A stretch of 64,000 nucleotides of DNA from Gordonia sp. (in: high G+C Gram-positive bacteria) (GTDB lineage: Bacteria > Actinomycetota > Actinomycetes > Mycobacteriales > Mycobacteriaceae): positions 22,339 to 86,338 of the forward strand of contig NZ_JAAYXO010000115.1 in assembly GCF_012515855.1 (NCBI RefSeq), written 5' to 3'. This document shows, piece by piece, positions 1-9,727 of the stretch; positions within the stretch are counted from its first letter, which is position 1; each line of letters starts with the position of its first letter. Made by a program: the position numbers and the translations under genes. The notes beneath the pieces are model-generated. The model did no database searches and had not been told where the DNA came from. It saw only the letters and a program-made list of their open reading frames with translations.

Positions 1-2
1 CC

Positions 3-938
3 GCAAGCGGCTGGACGCTGCGGATCGACAAGAGCACCGACGTCTCGCGGCAGATCGGCTCCGACGGGATCACCGGCCTCGCGCCCGATTACCAGGGGCG
101 CACCTGGTTCGCGACCACCGGCGGCGTGGTGGGAACGGTGCTGCCCGACGGTCGGATAGGCTCCACGCGACTGCCCCGGGGCGAGGAACTGGGCAACGGA
201 CTCACCATTCGCGCGGCCGGCGCCTCGGTACTGACGACCCACGCGCTGTACGAGATGAAGGCCGACGCGAACGGCGTGCCGCGCACGGTGTGGCGTCGTT
301 CCTACGACCGCGGGGCCGCCCGCAAGCCCGGCCAGCTGACCTGGGGTTCGGGCACCACGCCGACCTACTTCGGTCCGGGCGGCGACGGTTGGGTCGCCAT
401 CGTCGACAGCGCGGCCGTGCCCGAACTCATCGTCTACCACGCCGACAGCGGGTCCGAAGTGTGCCGGATGCGGGCGTTCAAGTCACCCGTCCAAGGGACG
501 GAGAACTCCCCGATGGCCTGGGGCAACAGCCTCGTCATCCCCAGCACTTACGGATTCCAGTACCCGCCGATCGCGGTGACCGGTCCCAGCGTGCCCGCGA
601 CCGCACCCTTCCGCGGCGGCATGACCAGGATCGACGTCGAGGACGGCCGGTGCTCGCGGGTCTGGGAGACCACCACCGACCGGATGGCGACGCTTCCGCG
701 ACTCTCGCGTGCCGACGGCATGATCCACGGTCTCGCCTACGGGCGGTACGTGCCGGGGCCGCAGCAGCTGGGGTCGGTGAACTACGCGGCCATCGACTTC
801 CAGACCGGACGTCGCGTGGTCACCCGCCAGGTGGCGACCGCACCACTCGACGAGCCGCTGCAGCTCACCGGAATGATCGGCCCCGACGGCAGCCTCTGGC
901 AGGGGACCGCCACCCGCATGCTGAAGATCGCGCGGTGA
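3..938 (+). CDS. Hypothetical protein (beta-propeller-like), 5' end truncated by window edge
   Basis: The frame stays open upstream of the listed Met at 126 back to position 3 (ASGWTLRIDKSTDVSRQIGSDGITGLAPDYQGRTWFATTGG...); stop at 938. Confidence 0.7.
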   Translation, partial: ASGWTLRIDKSTDVSRQIGSDGITGLAPDYQGRTWFATTGGVVGTVLPDGRIGSTRLPRGEELGNGLTIRAAGASVLTTHALYEMKADANGVPRTVWRRSYDRGAARKPGQLTWGSGTTPTYFGPGGDGWVAIVDSAAVPELIVYHADSGSEVCRMRAFKSPVQGTENSPMAWGNSLVIPSTYGFQYPPIAVTGPSVPATAPFRGGMTRIDVEDGRCSRVWETTTDRMATLPRLSRADGMIHGLAYGRYVPGPQQLGSVNYAAIDFQTGRRVVTRQVATAPLDEPLQLTGMIGPDGSLWQGTATRMLKIAR

Positions 939-990
939 CGGCGAACGCTGCGATGCCGGCGGATCCGGCGAGTCTGTCATCATCGAGGGC

Positions 991-1656
991 ATGACCACAG
1001 CCGGACCGTCCGATCCTGATCCCGATCGCCCTCGGATCCCCACGCAGGCCGAGCTCGACGCGGAAGACATGGCGGAGATCGCCAGGCTGTCCAAGGACAA
1101 GGACCGCCAGAATCGGTACCCGTCGCGGCGGGCCGATCCGGGGCCGCCGCCGGCGCCGCTGGTGCGCGATGCGCGGGTGCTGTGGTGGATCGCGGCGACC
1201 GCGTGTCTGGCGTGGGTGATGTACGGGCTGATCAACCTGGGCTGGCTGGAAGACCTGATGGCCGAGCGCCTGCTGCCCGGACTGTACGACGTCCCGGACG
1301 TCGATCCGGAGTCCAAGGCGTCGTCGATGGCCGATTTCTGGACCCCCGCGCTGCTCCTCGGAATCCCACTGTTCACCGCACTCGGCTACCCGCTGCTAGT
1401 GGGGATCGCGAAGTCGAACAGTCGTAACGTGCGCAGCATCTATCTCGCGTTGATCACCGTCACCGTTCTCTTCACCGTCGTCGGCGCCGACCTGCTGTTC
1501 GGGTACGACGAGGTGTCGGTGACGGTCCGGATCCTGGCCTGGGTGCAGTGCGGCGCGCTGGTGCTGTCGGGGATCGTGACCATGCGTCGCAGTATCAGCC
1601 AGTGGCTTCCGGGCGCTATGACGGTGAAGCCGTTCCGGCGGGCCGCCGACGAGTAG
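991..1656 (+). CDS. Hypothetical membrane protein
   Basis: 221-aa ORF with several hydrophobic segments and a charged N-terminus. Confidence 0.75.
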   Translation: MTTAGPSDPDPDRPRIPTQAELDAEDMAEIARLSKDKDRQNRYPSRRADPGPPPAPLVRDARVLWWIAATACLAWVMYGLINLGWLEDLMAERLLPGLYDVPDVDPESKASSMADFWTPALLLGIPLFTALGYPLLVGIAKSNSRNVRSIYLALITVTVLFTVVGADLLFGYDEVSVTVRILAWVQCGALVLSGIVTMRRSISQWLPGAMTVKPFRRAADE

Positions 1657-1763
1657 GCTGGGGAGCAGCGGGTTCTCCTCCTGCGAACGTTCGGAACTTC
1701 TGAACTCCGGAACTTCAGCGAGGCGGACCTGTCCGCTGCTCGAAGAATCGATAGGAGAATGCA

Positions 1764-2195
1764 ATGACCGTGAGCCCCGTGTACCACGTCTCGTCGACTT
1801 CCACCGGAGGTGGCCGCGACAGCGAAGTGGTCTCCGAATCGGGTCGCGTCGATCTCGTCCTGGCACCCCCTGTCGAAATGGGCGGCAACGGTGACGGCAG
1901 CAACCCCGAGGAGCTGTTCTCGGCGGGCTACGCCGCCTGCTTCATGGGGGCGCTGCGCCACGTCGCGGGCACCAAGGGCGTCAAGCTGACCGACGAGACC
2001 GCGGTCAAGATCACCGTCGGCATCGGCAAGGACGACGCCGACGGGGGCTTCGGGCTCACCGCCGACATCGACGTCTACCTTCCGGGCCTCGACACCGCGC
2101 AGGCGGCCGAACTCGCCCAGGGCGCGCACGCCTTCTGCCCGTACTCCAAGGCCACCCGCGGCAATATCGCGAGCACCGTCACCTCGCGAGTGTGA
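1764..2195 (+). CDS. ohr: Organic hydroperoxide resistance protein (Ohr/OsmC family)
   Basis: Ohr/OsmC features: NPEELFSAGYAACF and a C-terminal FCPYSKATRGN cysteine motif; about 143 aa. Confidence 0.92.
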   Translation: MTVSPVYHVSSTSTGGGRDSEVVSESGRVDLVLAPPVEMGGNGDGSNPEELFSAGYAACFMGALRHVAGTKGVKLTDETAVKITVGIGKDDADGGFGLTADIDVYLPGLDTAQAAELAQGAHAFCPYSKATRGNIASTVTSRV

Positions 2196-2228
2196 TTGGC
2201 GGCACGATGCCCGGTACCGTGAGTCCTC

Positions 2229-2696
2229 GTGAGTAACTGGGCAATCGTCGCCGCAGCCGCAGTGCTGGCGGTAACCATCGCAATCATCGCCTACGTGCGA
2301 TACCGCCAGAACGAGACTGCGGTCCTCAAACGGGATGCCGAACTGGCGGTGGCGCTTCGCGACATCGCGGGCAAGGACGCTGTTCGTCTCGCCGCCGTCG
2401 ACGAGTTCGAGACGGCCGTGTACCGACGGCTGTTCTACACGCGAGCCATCGCCCCGCGGGCCCGTTCGGCGGCCTGGGCGCTCCTGGGCACCGTGCTCGC
2501 CGCGGTCCCGGTGGTCGTCCTGGACGGCAACTCCAGCACCGTCAGCGTGGTGCTCTGGGCCGCATCCATCGTCCTGGCGGTCGGATTCGGTCTGGCGACC
2601 GTCGTCTACGTGGTCCTCGCGGGTTACGCCGCGCTGACCACCCCGCGGGTCTCGTTCGACGAGTCATACGAAACCGAGACCGCGGACAACGAATGA
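2229..2696 (+). CDS. Hypothetical membrane protein
   Basis: 155-aa ORF with N-terminal and C-terminal hydrophobic segments. Confidence 0.7.
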   Translation: MSNWAIVAAAAVLAVTIAIIAYVRYRQNETAVLKRDAELAVALRDIAGKDAVRLAAVDEFETAVYRRLFYTRAIAPRARSAAWALLGTVLAAVPVVVLDGNSSTVSVVLWAASIVLAVGFGLATVVYVVLAGYAALTTPRVSFDESYETETADNE

Positions 2697-4174
2697 CGTC
2701 GGCGCGCCGCTGGGCGGCGCTGCACCGGTCGCCGGTGAGCCGATGGGCGGCGGCCATCTCGATCGGGGTGGCCGTCGCTCTGCTCGTTGTGTCGTCGGCC
2801 CTGGTGGTGGTCGCGGACAAGCCCGCGGTGGCACTGCCGTCGCGGTCGGTCGAGACGGTGTCCGATCCCGGTGTACCCGACGCGGTGCTCGTCAGTCGGA
2901 CGCTGTTCACCTCGGCGCCCGCGGCGGTCGTCGTTGCGGCGACGGCAGATCCGGATCGCCTCGCCGAAGCAGTGGACCTGGCGCGTGCCAACCGGGTCCC
3001 GGTGTTCCGGGTCGCCCCCGGTGCCGCCGCGCATGTCACCGCCGAACTACGGCGGCTCGGCGTCGACCAGGCGGTCGCCGTCGGCGACGTTTCGGACCTC
3101 GGCGTACCGGTCACGGACCAACAGAACGTTCTCGCGGGCGGTGCGACGGCCAACGGTGGCGGCGTGCTGGTCCTGTTGTCCGGGGACGCCGCCGACGCCG
3201 TAGCGACCGCCGAGGCCTCCGGTGCTCGCGCGGTCGCACTGCCCGAACCGGATCCTCGGAGTTCGGGGCGGGCCGTCGAACTCCTCACAGCTGAGCCCGA
3301 CGCCGCGATCCGAGCGATCGGCGACGGTTTCGGCAGCCGGGATCAGCTCGCCGAGCGGATTCGGTTGGCGCGGACTGTTCCGGAACTGCCGGGCGGCGGC
3401 CAACTGATGTTCCCCGGCCGCCGCGTGGTGGCGCTGTACGGTGCGCCCGGCTCGCCGGAACTGGGTCCCCTGGGACGCCAGAGCATTCCGGCGTCCGTCG
3501 CCCGGGCCAAGGCGCTGGCGGCTCGCTACGACCGACTGTCGCCGGTTCCGGTGGTTCCCGGATTCGAGATCATCGTGACCGTGGCCTCCGCCGAGCCCGG
3601 CCCCGACGGCAAGTACTCGACGGTGGCCGATCCGGCGGACATCCGCCCCTGGGTCGACGCGGCAGCCGAAGCGGGCGTCTACGTGACTCTCGACCTGCAG
3701 CCCGGCCGTTCCGACTTCCTGACGCAGGCCAAGAAGTTCCGCGAACTGCTGCGGCAGCCGCACGTCGGACTGGCCCTCGACCCGGAGTGGCGACTCAAGC
3801 CCGACCAGGTACACCTCGAACAGATCGGCGCGGTGACGCCCGCCGAGATCAATCGGACCTCCGCCTGGCTGGCGGATCTCGTGGCTGAGGACAACCTGCC
3901 GCAGAAGGCCTTCGTGCTGCACCAGTTCGACGCCGACATGCTGGGCGATCGCTCCAAGATCGACACCCGCCGCCCCGAGCTGGGATTCCTGATCCACGCC
4001 GACGGGCACGGGACGCCGCGCGTCAAGATGGGGACGTGGAATCGGATCGTCGCCGGGATCCCGCCGCGAACGTGGTTGGGGTGGAAGAATTTCTTCCAGA
4101 TGGACAAGCCGACGTTCTCACCGCGCAGAACGATGGGGGTCGACCCGGTTCCCTGGTTCATCTCCTACCAGTAG
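2693..4174 (+). CDS. Secreted/membrane-anchored protein with cell-wall-binding-repeat-2-like N-terminus and a TIM-barrel-like C-terminal domain
   Basis: N-terminal TM, CWB2-like repeats (ADPDRLAEAVDLARANRVPVFRV...), then a separate ~270-aa globular region; overlaps the upstream gene by 4 bp. Confidence 0.65.
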   Translation: MTSARRWAALHRSPVSRWAAAISIGVAVALLVVSSALVVVADKPAVALPSRSVETVSDPGVPDAVLVSRTLFTSAPAAVVVAATADPDRLAEAVDLARANRVPVFRVAPGAAAHVTAELRRLGVDQAVAVGDVSDLGVPVTDQQNVLAGGATANGGGVLVLLSGDAADAVATAEASGARAVALPEPDPRSSGRAVELLTAEPDAAIRAIGDGFGSRDQLAERIRLARTVPELPGGGQLMFPGRRVVALYGAPGSPELGPLGRQSIPASVARAKALAARYDRLSPVPVVPGFEIIVTVASAEPGPDGKYSTVADPADIRPWVDAAAEAGVYVTLDLQPGRSDFLTQAKKFRELLRQPHVGLALDPEWRLKPDQVHLEQIGAVTPAEINRTSAWLADLVAEDNLPQKAFVLHQFDADMLGDRSKIDTRRPELGFLIHADGHGTPRVKMGTWNRIVAGIPPRTWLGWKNFFQMDKPTFSPRRTMGVDPVPWFISYQ

Positions 4175-4185
4175 AGGGGCTCGGC

Positions 4186-5556
4186 ATGGCATCGTCCGTC
4201 GATCAACTGTCCGTGGATCAGCTTTCAGGGGTACCGGCTTCGGCCGATCGTGCCGATCCCATGGCGATCCTTGCCGAGCAAGACCGGTCTCGTCTGCCCG
4301 ACCTGGTTCCGGTGCGCCACTACCGCATGGCGGCGAGCGCGTTCACCTTCTACCGCGGTGCGGCGGCGGTGATGGCGTCCGACCTCGCGGCCACGCCCGA
4401 CACCGGCATCATCACTCAACTGTGCGGCGATGCGCACCTGAGCAACTTCGGTCTCTTCCGCTCGCCCGAGCGCACCCTGGTCTTCGACCTCAACGATTTC
4501 GACGAGACCCATCCCGGCCCCTTCGAATGGGATGTGAAGCGCCTCGCGGCCAGCGTCGTGATCGCGTCGCAGGCCAACGGCTTCGACGAGAAGGCGGTGC
4601 GCGACGCCGCCCGGAACGCGGCCAAGACCTACCGCAAGACCATGATCGCCAGTGCGAAGAGGACGGCCCTCGCCTGCTGGTACGCGAGGGTCGACGCCGA
4701 CGAGGTGGCCAGCGACCTCGGGGATCGGTTCGACACCGCGACATCGACCAACACCCAGAAGATCCTGGCGAAGGCACGTCACCGCGACAGCGCGCAGGCG
4801 TTGGAGAAGCTCTGCTACTTCGACCTCGCAGGCGCCCACATCAAGAGCGATCCGCCGCTGCTGATGCCGGTGGCCGAGATCGTGCAGAACGTGCCGAAGA
4901 GTCAGCTGGACCAGGAGTTCATCGCCGGCTTCGAGCGTTACCGCAAAACCCTGCCGGACCATGTCGCCGCCCTGTTCGCCCAGTACTCCTACATCGAGGC
5001 GGCACGGAAGGTGGTCGGTGTCGGCAGTGTCGGCACCCGCTGCTGGATCGCGCTGTTCGGCGGCAGTCACGTCGACGACCCGCTGTTCCTCCAGATCAAG
5101 GAGGCGTCGAAGTCGGTGCTGGCCCCGTACGTGCCGGGCCACGAGTACCCGAACGAGGGTAAGCGTGTCGTGTACGGACAGCAGCTGCTCCAGGCCTCCA
5201 GCGACATCATGCTCGGCTGGGTCCAGGAGACCGCGTTCGTCGGCGGATTGGAGACCGACTTCTATGTCCGACAGCTGCGCGACGGCAAGGGCTCGGTGGT
5301 CGTCGAGGCGCTGGCGCCGCCCGGCATGGCGTACTACGCGCGACTCTGCGGCGAGGTGCTGGCGCAGGCACACGCGCGGACTGCGGCCCGCGGCGAGATC
5401 GCAAAGTACCTCGACGGCGCGGGCAAGGCCTTCGATGCCGCGATCGCCGATTTCGCCGTGGCCTACAGCGAGATCAACGTCGGTGACCATGCTCGCCTGG
5501 AAGCGGCGATCCAGGACGGCTCGATGTCGTCGGACGCTGTCGAAAAGAGCTCTTGA
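4186..5556 (+). CDS. DUF2252 family protein
   Basis: Motifs CGDAHLSNFGLF, FDLNDFDETHPGPFEWDVKRLAAS; ATG at 4186 is preferred over the long N-terminal extension overlapping the upstream gene. Confidence 0.88.
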   Translation: MASSVDQLSVDQLSGVPASADRADPMAILAEQDRSRLPDLVPVRHYRMAASAFTFYRGAAAVMASDLAATPDTGIITQLCGDAHLSNFGLFRSPERTLVFDLNDFDETHPGPFEWDVKRLAASVVIASQANGFDEKAVRDAARNAAKTYRKTMIASAKRTALACWYARVDADEVASDLGDRFDTATSTNTQKILAKARHRDSAQALEKLCYFDLAGAHIKSDPPLLMPVAEIVQNVPKSQLDQEFIAGFERYRKTLPDHVAALFAQYSYIEAARKVVGVGSVGTRCWIALFGGSHVDDPLFLQIKEASKSVLAPYVPGHEYPNEGKRVVYGQQLLQASSDIMLGWVQETAFVGGLETDFYVRQLRDGKGSVVVEALAPPGMAYYARLCGEVLAQAHARTAARGEIAKYLDGAGKAFDAAIADFAVAYSEINVGDHARLEAAIQDGSMSSDAVEKSS

Positions 5557-5612
5557 CCAGTCGATTTAATACTTTCGCCACCCACGTTGTAGGCTATTGC
5601 AGGCTAGACCAG

Positions 5613-5686
<74 letters not shown>

Positions 5687-5707
5687 CGCTTTGGTTGAGA
5701 AGCAGTA

Positions 5708-5745
5708 GAGGCCCCCGGATCGCAGAAATGCAGTCCGGGGGCTTC
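5708..5745 (+). terminator. Rho-independent-like hairpin downstream of tRNA-Pro
   Basis: GAGGCCCCCGGA...TCCGGGGGCTTC inverted repeat immediately after the tRNA. Confidence 0.7.
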
Positions 5746-5850
5746 CTCGTGTTCAGCGCAAGACCTCGCGCACCACTTCCGGTCTGTGCACTTGGTCGCG
5801 ACTGAGTGCGCAGGCCGGAAGTGGTGCGGGACGGCCGGAAGTGGTGCGGT

Positions 5851-6633
5851 CTATTCCGCCGCGGCCAGATCCGGCAGCCCCGCGTACACCGCGACCGGGA
5901 CGCCGTCGAGCACGTGGACGCGCACGGTGGTCCGGAAGATCTCGGTCAGGAGGTCGGAGTCCATGATCTCCGCGGGTGTTCCGCTGGCGACGATGTCGCC
6001 GCCCTGCAGCACGACGATCCGATCGGCGTAGGCGGCGGCGAAGTTGAGGTCGTGCACCACGACGATGATCGTCTTGTCGAGGGCGTCGGCGGCCCGGCGC
6101 AGCTGGCTCATCATGCGGACTTGGTGGCGCATGTCGAGGTTGTTGAGCGGCTCGTCGAGCAGGATGACGTCGGTGTCCTGGGCCAGGGTCATGGCGACGT
6201 AGGCGCGCTGCCGCTGGCCGCCGGAGAGCTCGTCCAGGAAGCGGTCCGCGAACTCCTCGAGCCCGAGGAAACCGATGGCCTCGTCGATCTTGGTCTCGTC
6301 CTGGGCGGTGAGCCGACCGCGGCTGTGCGGGAAGCGCCCGAAGGCCACCAGATCGCGCACCGACAGCCGGGCGTTGACGCCGTTCTCCTGGCGCAGGATC
6401 GCCAGCCGCTGTGCGAGCTCGGCCGGTTTGAACGACGCGATCGGCCGACCGTCGAGACTCGCGGTGCCGGAGGTCGCGTCGATGAGGCGGCCGATGATGG
6501 TGAGCAGCGTCGACTTGCCCGCACCGTTGGGGCCGACGAGCGCGGTGACGCCGCCGCGGGGGAAGGCTCCGGACACCGGGCCGAGAACGGTGCTGTCGCC
6601 GTAGGACTTGGTGAGGTCGGCGAACTCGATCAC
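5851..6633 (-). CDS. Iron-siderophore ABC transporter ATP-binding protein
   Basis: Walker A GPNGAGKST, signature LSGGQRQRA, Walker B VILLDEP; GTG start at 6633 overlaps the permease stop. Confidence 0.93.
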   Translation of the reverse strand: MIEFADLTKSYGDSTVLGPVSGAFPRGGVTALVGPNGAGKSTLLTIIGRLIDATSGTASLDGRPIASFKPAELAQRLAILRQENGVNARLSVRDLVAFGRFPHSRGRLTAQDETKIDEAIGFLGLEEFADRFLDELSGGQRQRAYVAMTLAQDTDVILLDEPLNNLDMRHQVRMMSQLRRAADALDKTIIVVVHDLNFAAAYADRIVVLQGGDIVASGTPAEIMDSDLLTEIFRTTVRVHVLDGVPVAVYAGLPDLAAAE

Positions 6634-7658
6634 AGGTTGCCCTTTCGTAGAAGCAGGATCGCCAGGAAGACGGCGCCGCCACAGAATTCGATGATCACGG
6701 TGAGCGTGCCCGCCGCATAGAAGACGTTGTGGATGATGAACTGTCCGGCGGCCAGGGTGAAGACGCCGATCAGCACCGACATCGGCAGCGTCGCGCGATG
6801 CCGCCAGTCGCCCGCGAGCTGGTAGGCCAGCGTCGCGACGATGAAGCCGAAGAAGGTCAGCGGGCCGACCAGCGCGGTCGACACCGAGATCAGCACGGCG
6901 ATCAGGATCAGCGCGAGAGTCAGCTCGCGCTTGTGGTCCACGCCGAGGCCGGTGGCGCTCTCGCGGCCGAGGAGCAGGACGTCGAGCACATGGCGGCGTC
7001 GCCAGACGACGACCCCGACGATCGCGCAGATCACCGCTGCGATCGGCAGCAGATCGGTGTTGACCGAGCCTAGCCGACCGAAGAGCTTGATCTGCAGGGC
7101 GTCGAAGTCCGACGGGGTGATGAGGCGCTGCAGGAACTCCGAGATGGAACGGAACGCCATGCCGATCACCACGCCGGCCAGCAGCAGCAGGAACAGGCTG
7201 GTGAAGCGGCCGGAGAACATCCACCGGTAGAGGAGCGCGGCGAACAGCACCATGCCCGCGGTCTGCAGGAGGAACTGGCCGACCGAATCGCTGTTGTCGA
7301 CGAAGCGGGCGCCGACCACGGCGACGCCGACAGTCTGGATCAGCACGTAGAGGGCGTCGAGCCCGATGATCGACGGCGTCAGGATGCGGTTGTGCGTCAC
7401 GGTGTGGAACAGCACCGTCGCCACGCCCTGGCAGAAGGCTGCCAGCACGATGGCGGCGACCGTCTTGAGTCGGCGCTCGAACGACGGGCCGAAGCGGAGG
7501 TCCCAGCGGAGGACGTCGTCGGCCCCGGTGCGCAGGAGCAGGTACAGGGCGACGGCTGCGGCCGCGACACCGGCGGCGATCAGCAGCCGCATCCGCCATG
7601 AGACCCGCGTGCTGCGTCCGGCGTCGAGTGACGGGGCGGAGGTCTCAGAGACTGCCAC
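6630..7658 (-). CDS. Iron-siderophore ABC transporter permease (FecCD family)
   Basis: About 340-aa polytopic membrane protein within an ABC operon; GLGVDHKRELTLALILIAV and GPLTFFGFIVA motifs. Confidence 0.9.
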   Translation of the reverse strand: MAVSETSAPSLDAGRSTRVSWRMRLLIAAGVAAAAVALYLLLRTGADDVLRWDLRFGPSFERRLKTVAAIVLAAFCQGVATVLFHTVTHNRILTPSIIGLDALYVLIQTVGVAVVGARFVDNSDSVGQFLLQTAGMVLFAALLYRWMFSGRFTSLFLLLLAGVVIGMAFRSISEFLQRLITPSDFDALQIKLFGRLGSVNTDLLPIAAVICAIVGVVVWRRRHVLDVLLLGRESATGLGVDHKRELTLALILIAVLISVSTALVGPLTFFGFIVATLAYQLAGDWRHRATLPMSVLIGVFTLAAGQFIIHNVFYAAGTLTVIIEFCGGAVFLAILLLRKGNL

Positions 7659-8664
7659 GGAACCTCCCGGAGAAGATGATGGCGAGGAAGGCGCCCGCGC
7701 CGATCACGCCCATGATCACCGACGTGGGGATCTCCATCGGGCGGACGATGATGCGGCCGATCAGATCGCAGCCGATGATGAGGACGGTGGCGACGACGCC
7801 GATCCACGGAAGGTTCTTCCGCATGTCGTCGCCGCGGAGCATGCTCACGATATTCGGCACCACGAGGCCGAGGAACGGGATGAATCCGACGACGACGCTG
7901 GTGACGCCGGTGGCCAGGGCCACCATCGTCACTCCGATGGCCAGGGTGCGGCCGTAGTTGAGGCCGAGGCTGGTCGCGACGTCGCGCCCGAGGCCCGCGA
8001 TGGTGAAGTAGTTGGCGAGCAGGTAGGCGCCGATGGCCACGAACAGCACGGCCCACAGCGGCTCGTAGAAACCGCGGACGATGTGCGCGAACCCGCCGGA
8101 GCGCCAGGCGACGACGGCCTGAAGCATGTTCTGCTCGACGGCGATGTAGGTGGTGGCGGCGCCGACCACGGCGCCGAGCATCAAGCCGACCAGGGGGACG
8201 ATGGCCGTCTTGCGTGCCCGGATGCGGTTGATGATCCCCAGGAAGACGACGGTGCCGATGAACGCTGCCGCTGTCGCGATCACCATCCGGACCAGTGGCG
8301 AGGCGCCGGGGACGAAGATGAAGCACAGGAGGACGCCGAGGCCGGCCCACTCCGCGGTGCCCGCGGTGGTCGGCTCCACGAATCGGTTCTGGGTGAGCCG
8401 CTGCATGATGACGCCGGAGAAGCTCATGGCGAGACCGGCGAAGATCAGGGCCAGGGTGCGCGGCACGCGGGAGATGAAGAACATCCGCCACATGTCGCTG
8501 TCGCCGGACAACAGACCGGACAGGGTGATCCGATACTCGCCGACCATGAGCGACGCGAAGACGAGGACCACGCACAGCGCAGCGGCGGCGGGGAGGACGA
8601 ACCGACCCGGGCCGGGAACCGTGGAGTTCCCCGCCCGGGTCTTGGTGACAACGGTGCTACTCAC
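7645..8664 (-). CDS. Iron-siderophore ABC transporter permease (FecCD family)
   Basis: FecCD motifs RVPRTLALIFAGLAMSFSGVIMQ and GFIPFLGLVVPNIVSMLRGDDMRKNLP. Confidence 0.93.
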   Translation of the reverse strand: MSSTVVTKTRAGNSTVPGPGRFVLPAAAALCVVLVFASLMVGEYRITLSGLLSGDSDMWRMFFISRVPRTLALIFAGLAMSFSGVIMQRLTQNRFVEPTTAGTAEWAGLGVLLCFIFVPGASPLVRMVIATAAAFIGTVVFLGIINRIRARKTAIVPLVGLMLGAVVGAATTYIAVEQNMLQAVVAWRSGGFAHIVRGFYEPLWAVLFVAIGAYLLANYFTIAGLGRDVATSLGLNYGRTLAIGVTMVALATGVTSVVVGFIPFLGLVVPNIVSMLRGDDMRKNLPWIGVVATVLIIGCDLIGRIIVRPMEIPTSVIMGVIGAGAFLAIIFSGRFRGSL

Positions 8665-8670
8665 GGCGGG

Positions 8671-9654
8671 CTATTTCGCGCCCATCGCGTCGGCGATCGT
8701 CTGGTAGTTGTCGCCGTAGCACTGGATCCCTTCGCGCAGGTAGAACTGCGGATCCAAGTGGACGATCTGGTTCTTGTCGGCGAAGGTGGTGCCCTTGAAG
8801 GCCTCCTGTGCGGCGAAGACCTGCGCGGCCGGGGTGGCCTGCTGGCCGTTCTCCGGCTTCACGGCGGCGTCGCGATCCATCGCGAGGACCCACTCGGGGT
8901 TCGCCTGGGCGATGGCCTCGGGGGTGAGGCCCGAGTTCTGGTGGAGGTCGCCGCCCTCGCCGCCGAAGACGTCCTTGACGTTCAGCGGTGCGACGAGCGG
9001 GCTCAGTCGCTTGGCGCCGTTGTCGATCTTGCCGCCGCTGACCACGGCGAGGAACACCGACTTGCCCTCGGCGACGCCCTTGGCGGCGTTCAGCTTGGTC
9101 TGGAAGTCGTCGACGATCTGCTTCGCCTGCTCCTGCTTGCCGAAGATCTCGCCGAGGGTCTCGGTCTGGCGGATCATCGCGGCGACGCGACCATCGGCGG
9201 CGTCGTCGCTGGCGGCGATGTCGATGTACGGTGCGCCGACTGCGTCGCCGACCTTCTTGAGGTCGTCGTTGTACTTGCTGAAACGGTAGCCGCCGATGAT
9301 CAGATCGGGTTCGACGTCTTCGATGACGTCGAACTTGGGCTCGTTGTGCGTGCCGACGTCCTTCACCGCGTCGTTGTCGGTCCACTCCTTGAGTTGATCG
9401 GTGGCGAACAACTGCTTGGGCACGGCGACGGGGGTGATGCCGAAGGCCTTGACGGTCTCGGCTGCGGTGTTGTCGAGGACCACGACGCGCTTCGGGGCGG
9501 TGGTCACCTCGACGTCACCGGAGTTGGTGGTGACGGTGATGGACTCACCGGATGCCGACGTCTCTTCGGATGCGGTGGAGCACGCGGTCAGGGCGAAGCC
9601 GGCGGCGACGACGGCGGCCGCGACGGCGCTGCCTCGGCGGAGTCTGGAGAACAT
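8671..9654 (-). CDS. Iron-siderophore ABC transporter substrate-binding lipoprotein
   Basis: Lipobox LTACS; FepB/FhuD-like APKRVVVLDN...PDLIIGGYRFSKYNDDLKKV. Confidence 0.93.
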   Translation of the reverse strand: MFSRLRRGSAVAAAVVAAGFALTACSTASEETSASGESITVTTNSGDVEVTTAPKRVVVLDNTAAETVKAFGITPVAVPKQLFATDQLKEWTDNDAVKDVGTHNEPKFDVIEDVEPDLIIGGYRFSKYNDDLKKVGDAVGAPYIDIAASDDAADGRVAAMIRQTETLGEIFGKQEQAKQIVDDFQTKLNAAKGVAEGKSVFLAVVSGGKIDNGAKRLSPLVAPLNVKDVFGGEGGDLHQNSGLTPEAIAQANPEWVLAMDRDAAVKPENGQQATPAAQVFAAQEAFKGTTFADKNQIVHLDPQFYLREGIQCYGDNYQTIADAMGAK

Positions 9655-9673
9655 TAAGTAAGCCTCTCATTAC

Positions 9674-9692
9674 GCAGGTTAGGCAAAGGTAA
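9674..9692. promoter_or_regulatory. Candidate IdeR/DtxR iron box upstream of the siderophore importer
   Basis: GCAGGTTAGGCAAAGGTAA matches 14/19 positions of TTAGGTTAGGCTAACCTAA, 20 bp upstream of the lipoprotein start. Confidence 0.65.
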
Positions 9693-9727
9693 CAAACCTG
9701 TGTATCTCAGAGGTATTTGGGTTTCGC

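Noticed and set aside
7366-9657. 763-aa + strand ORF
   Set aside because: Antisense to the siderophore permease and lipoprotein genes, which carry clear family motifs.
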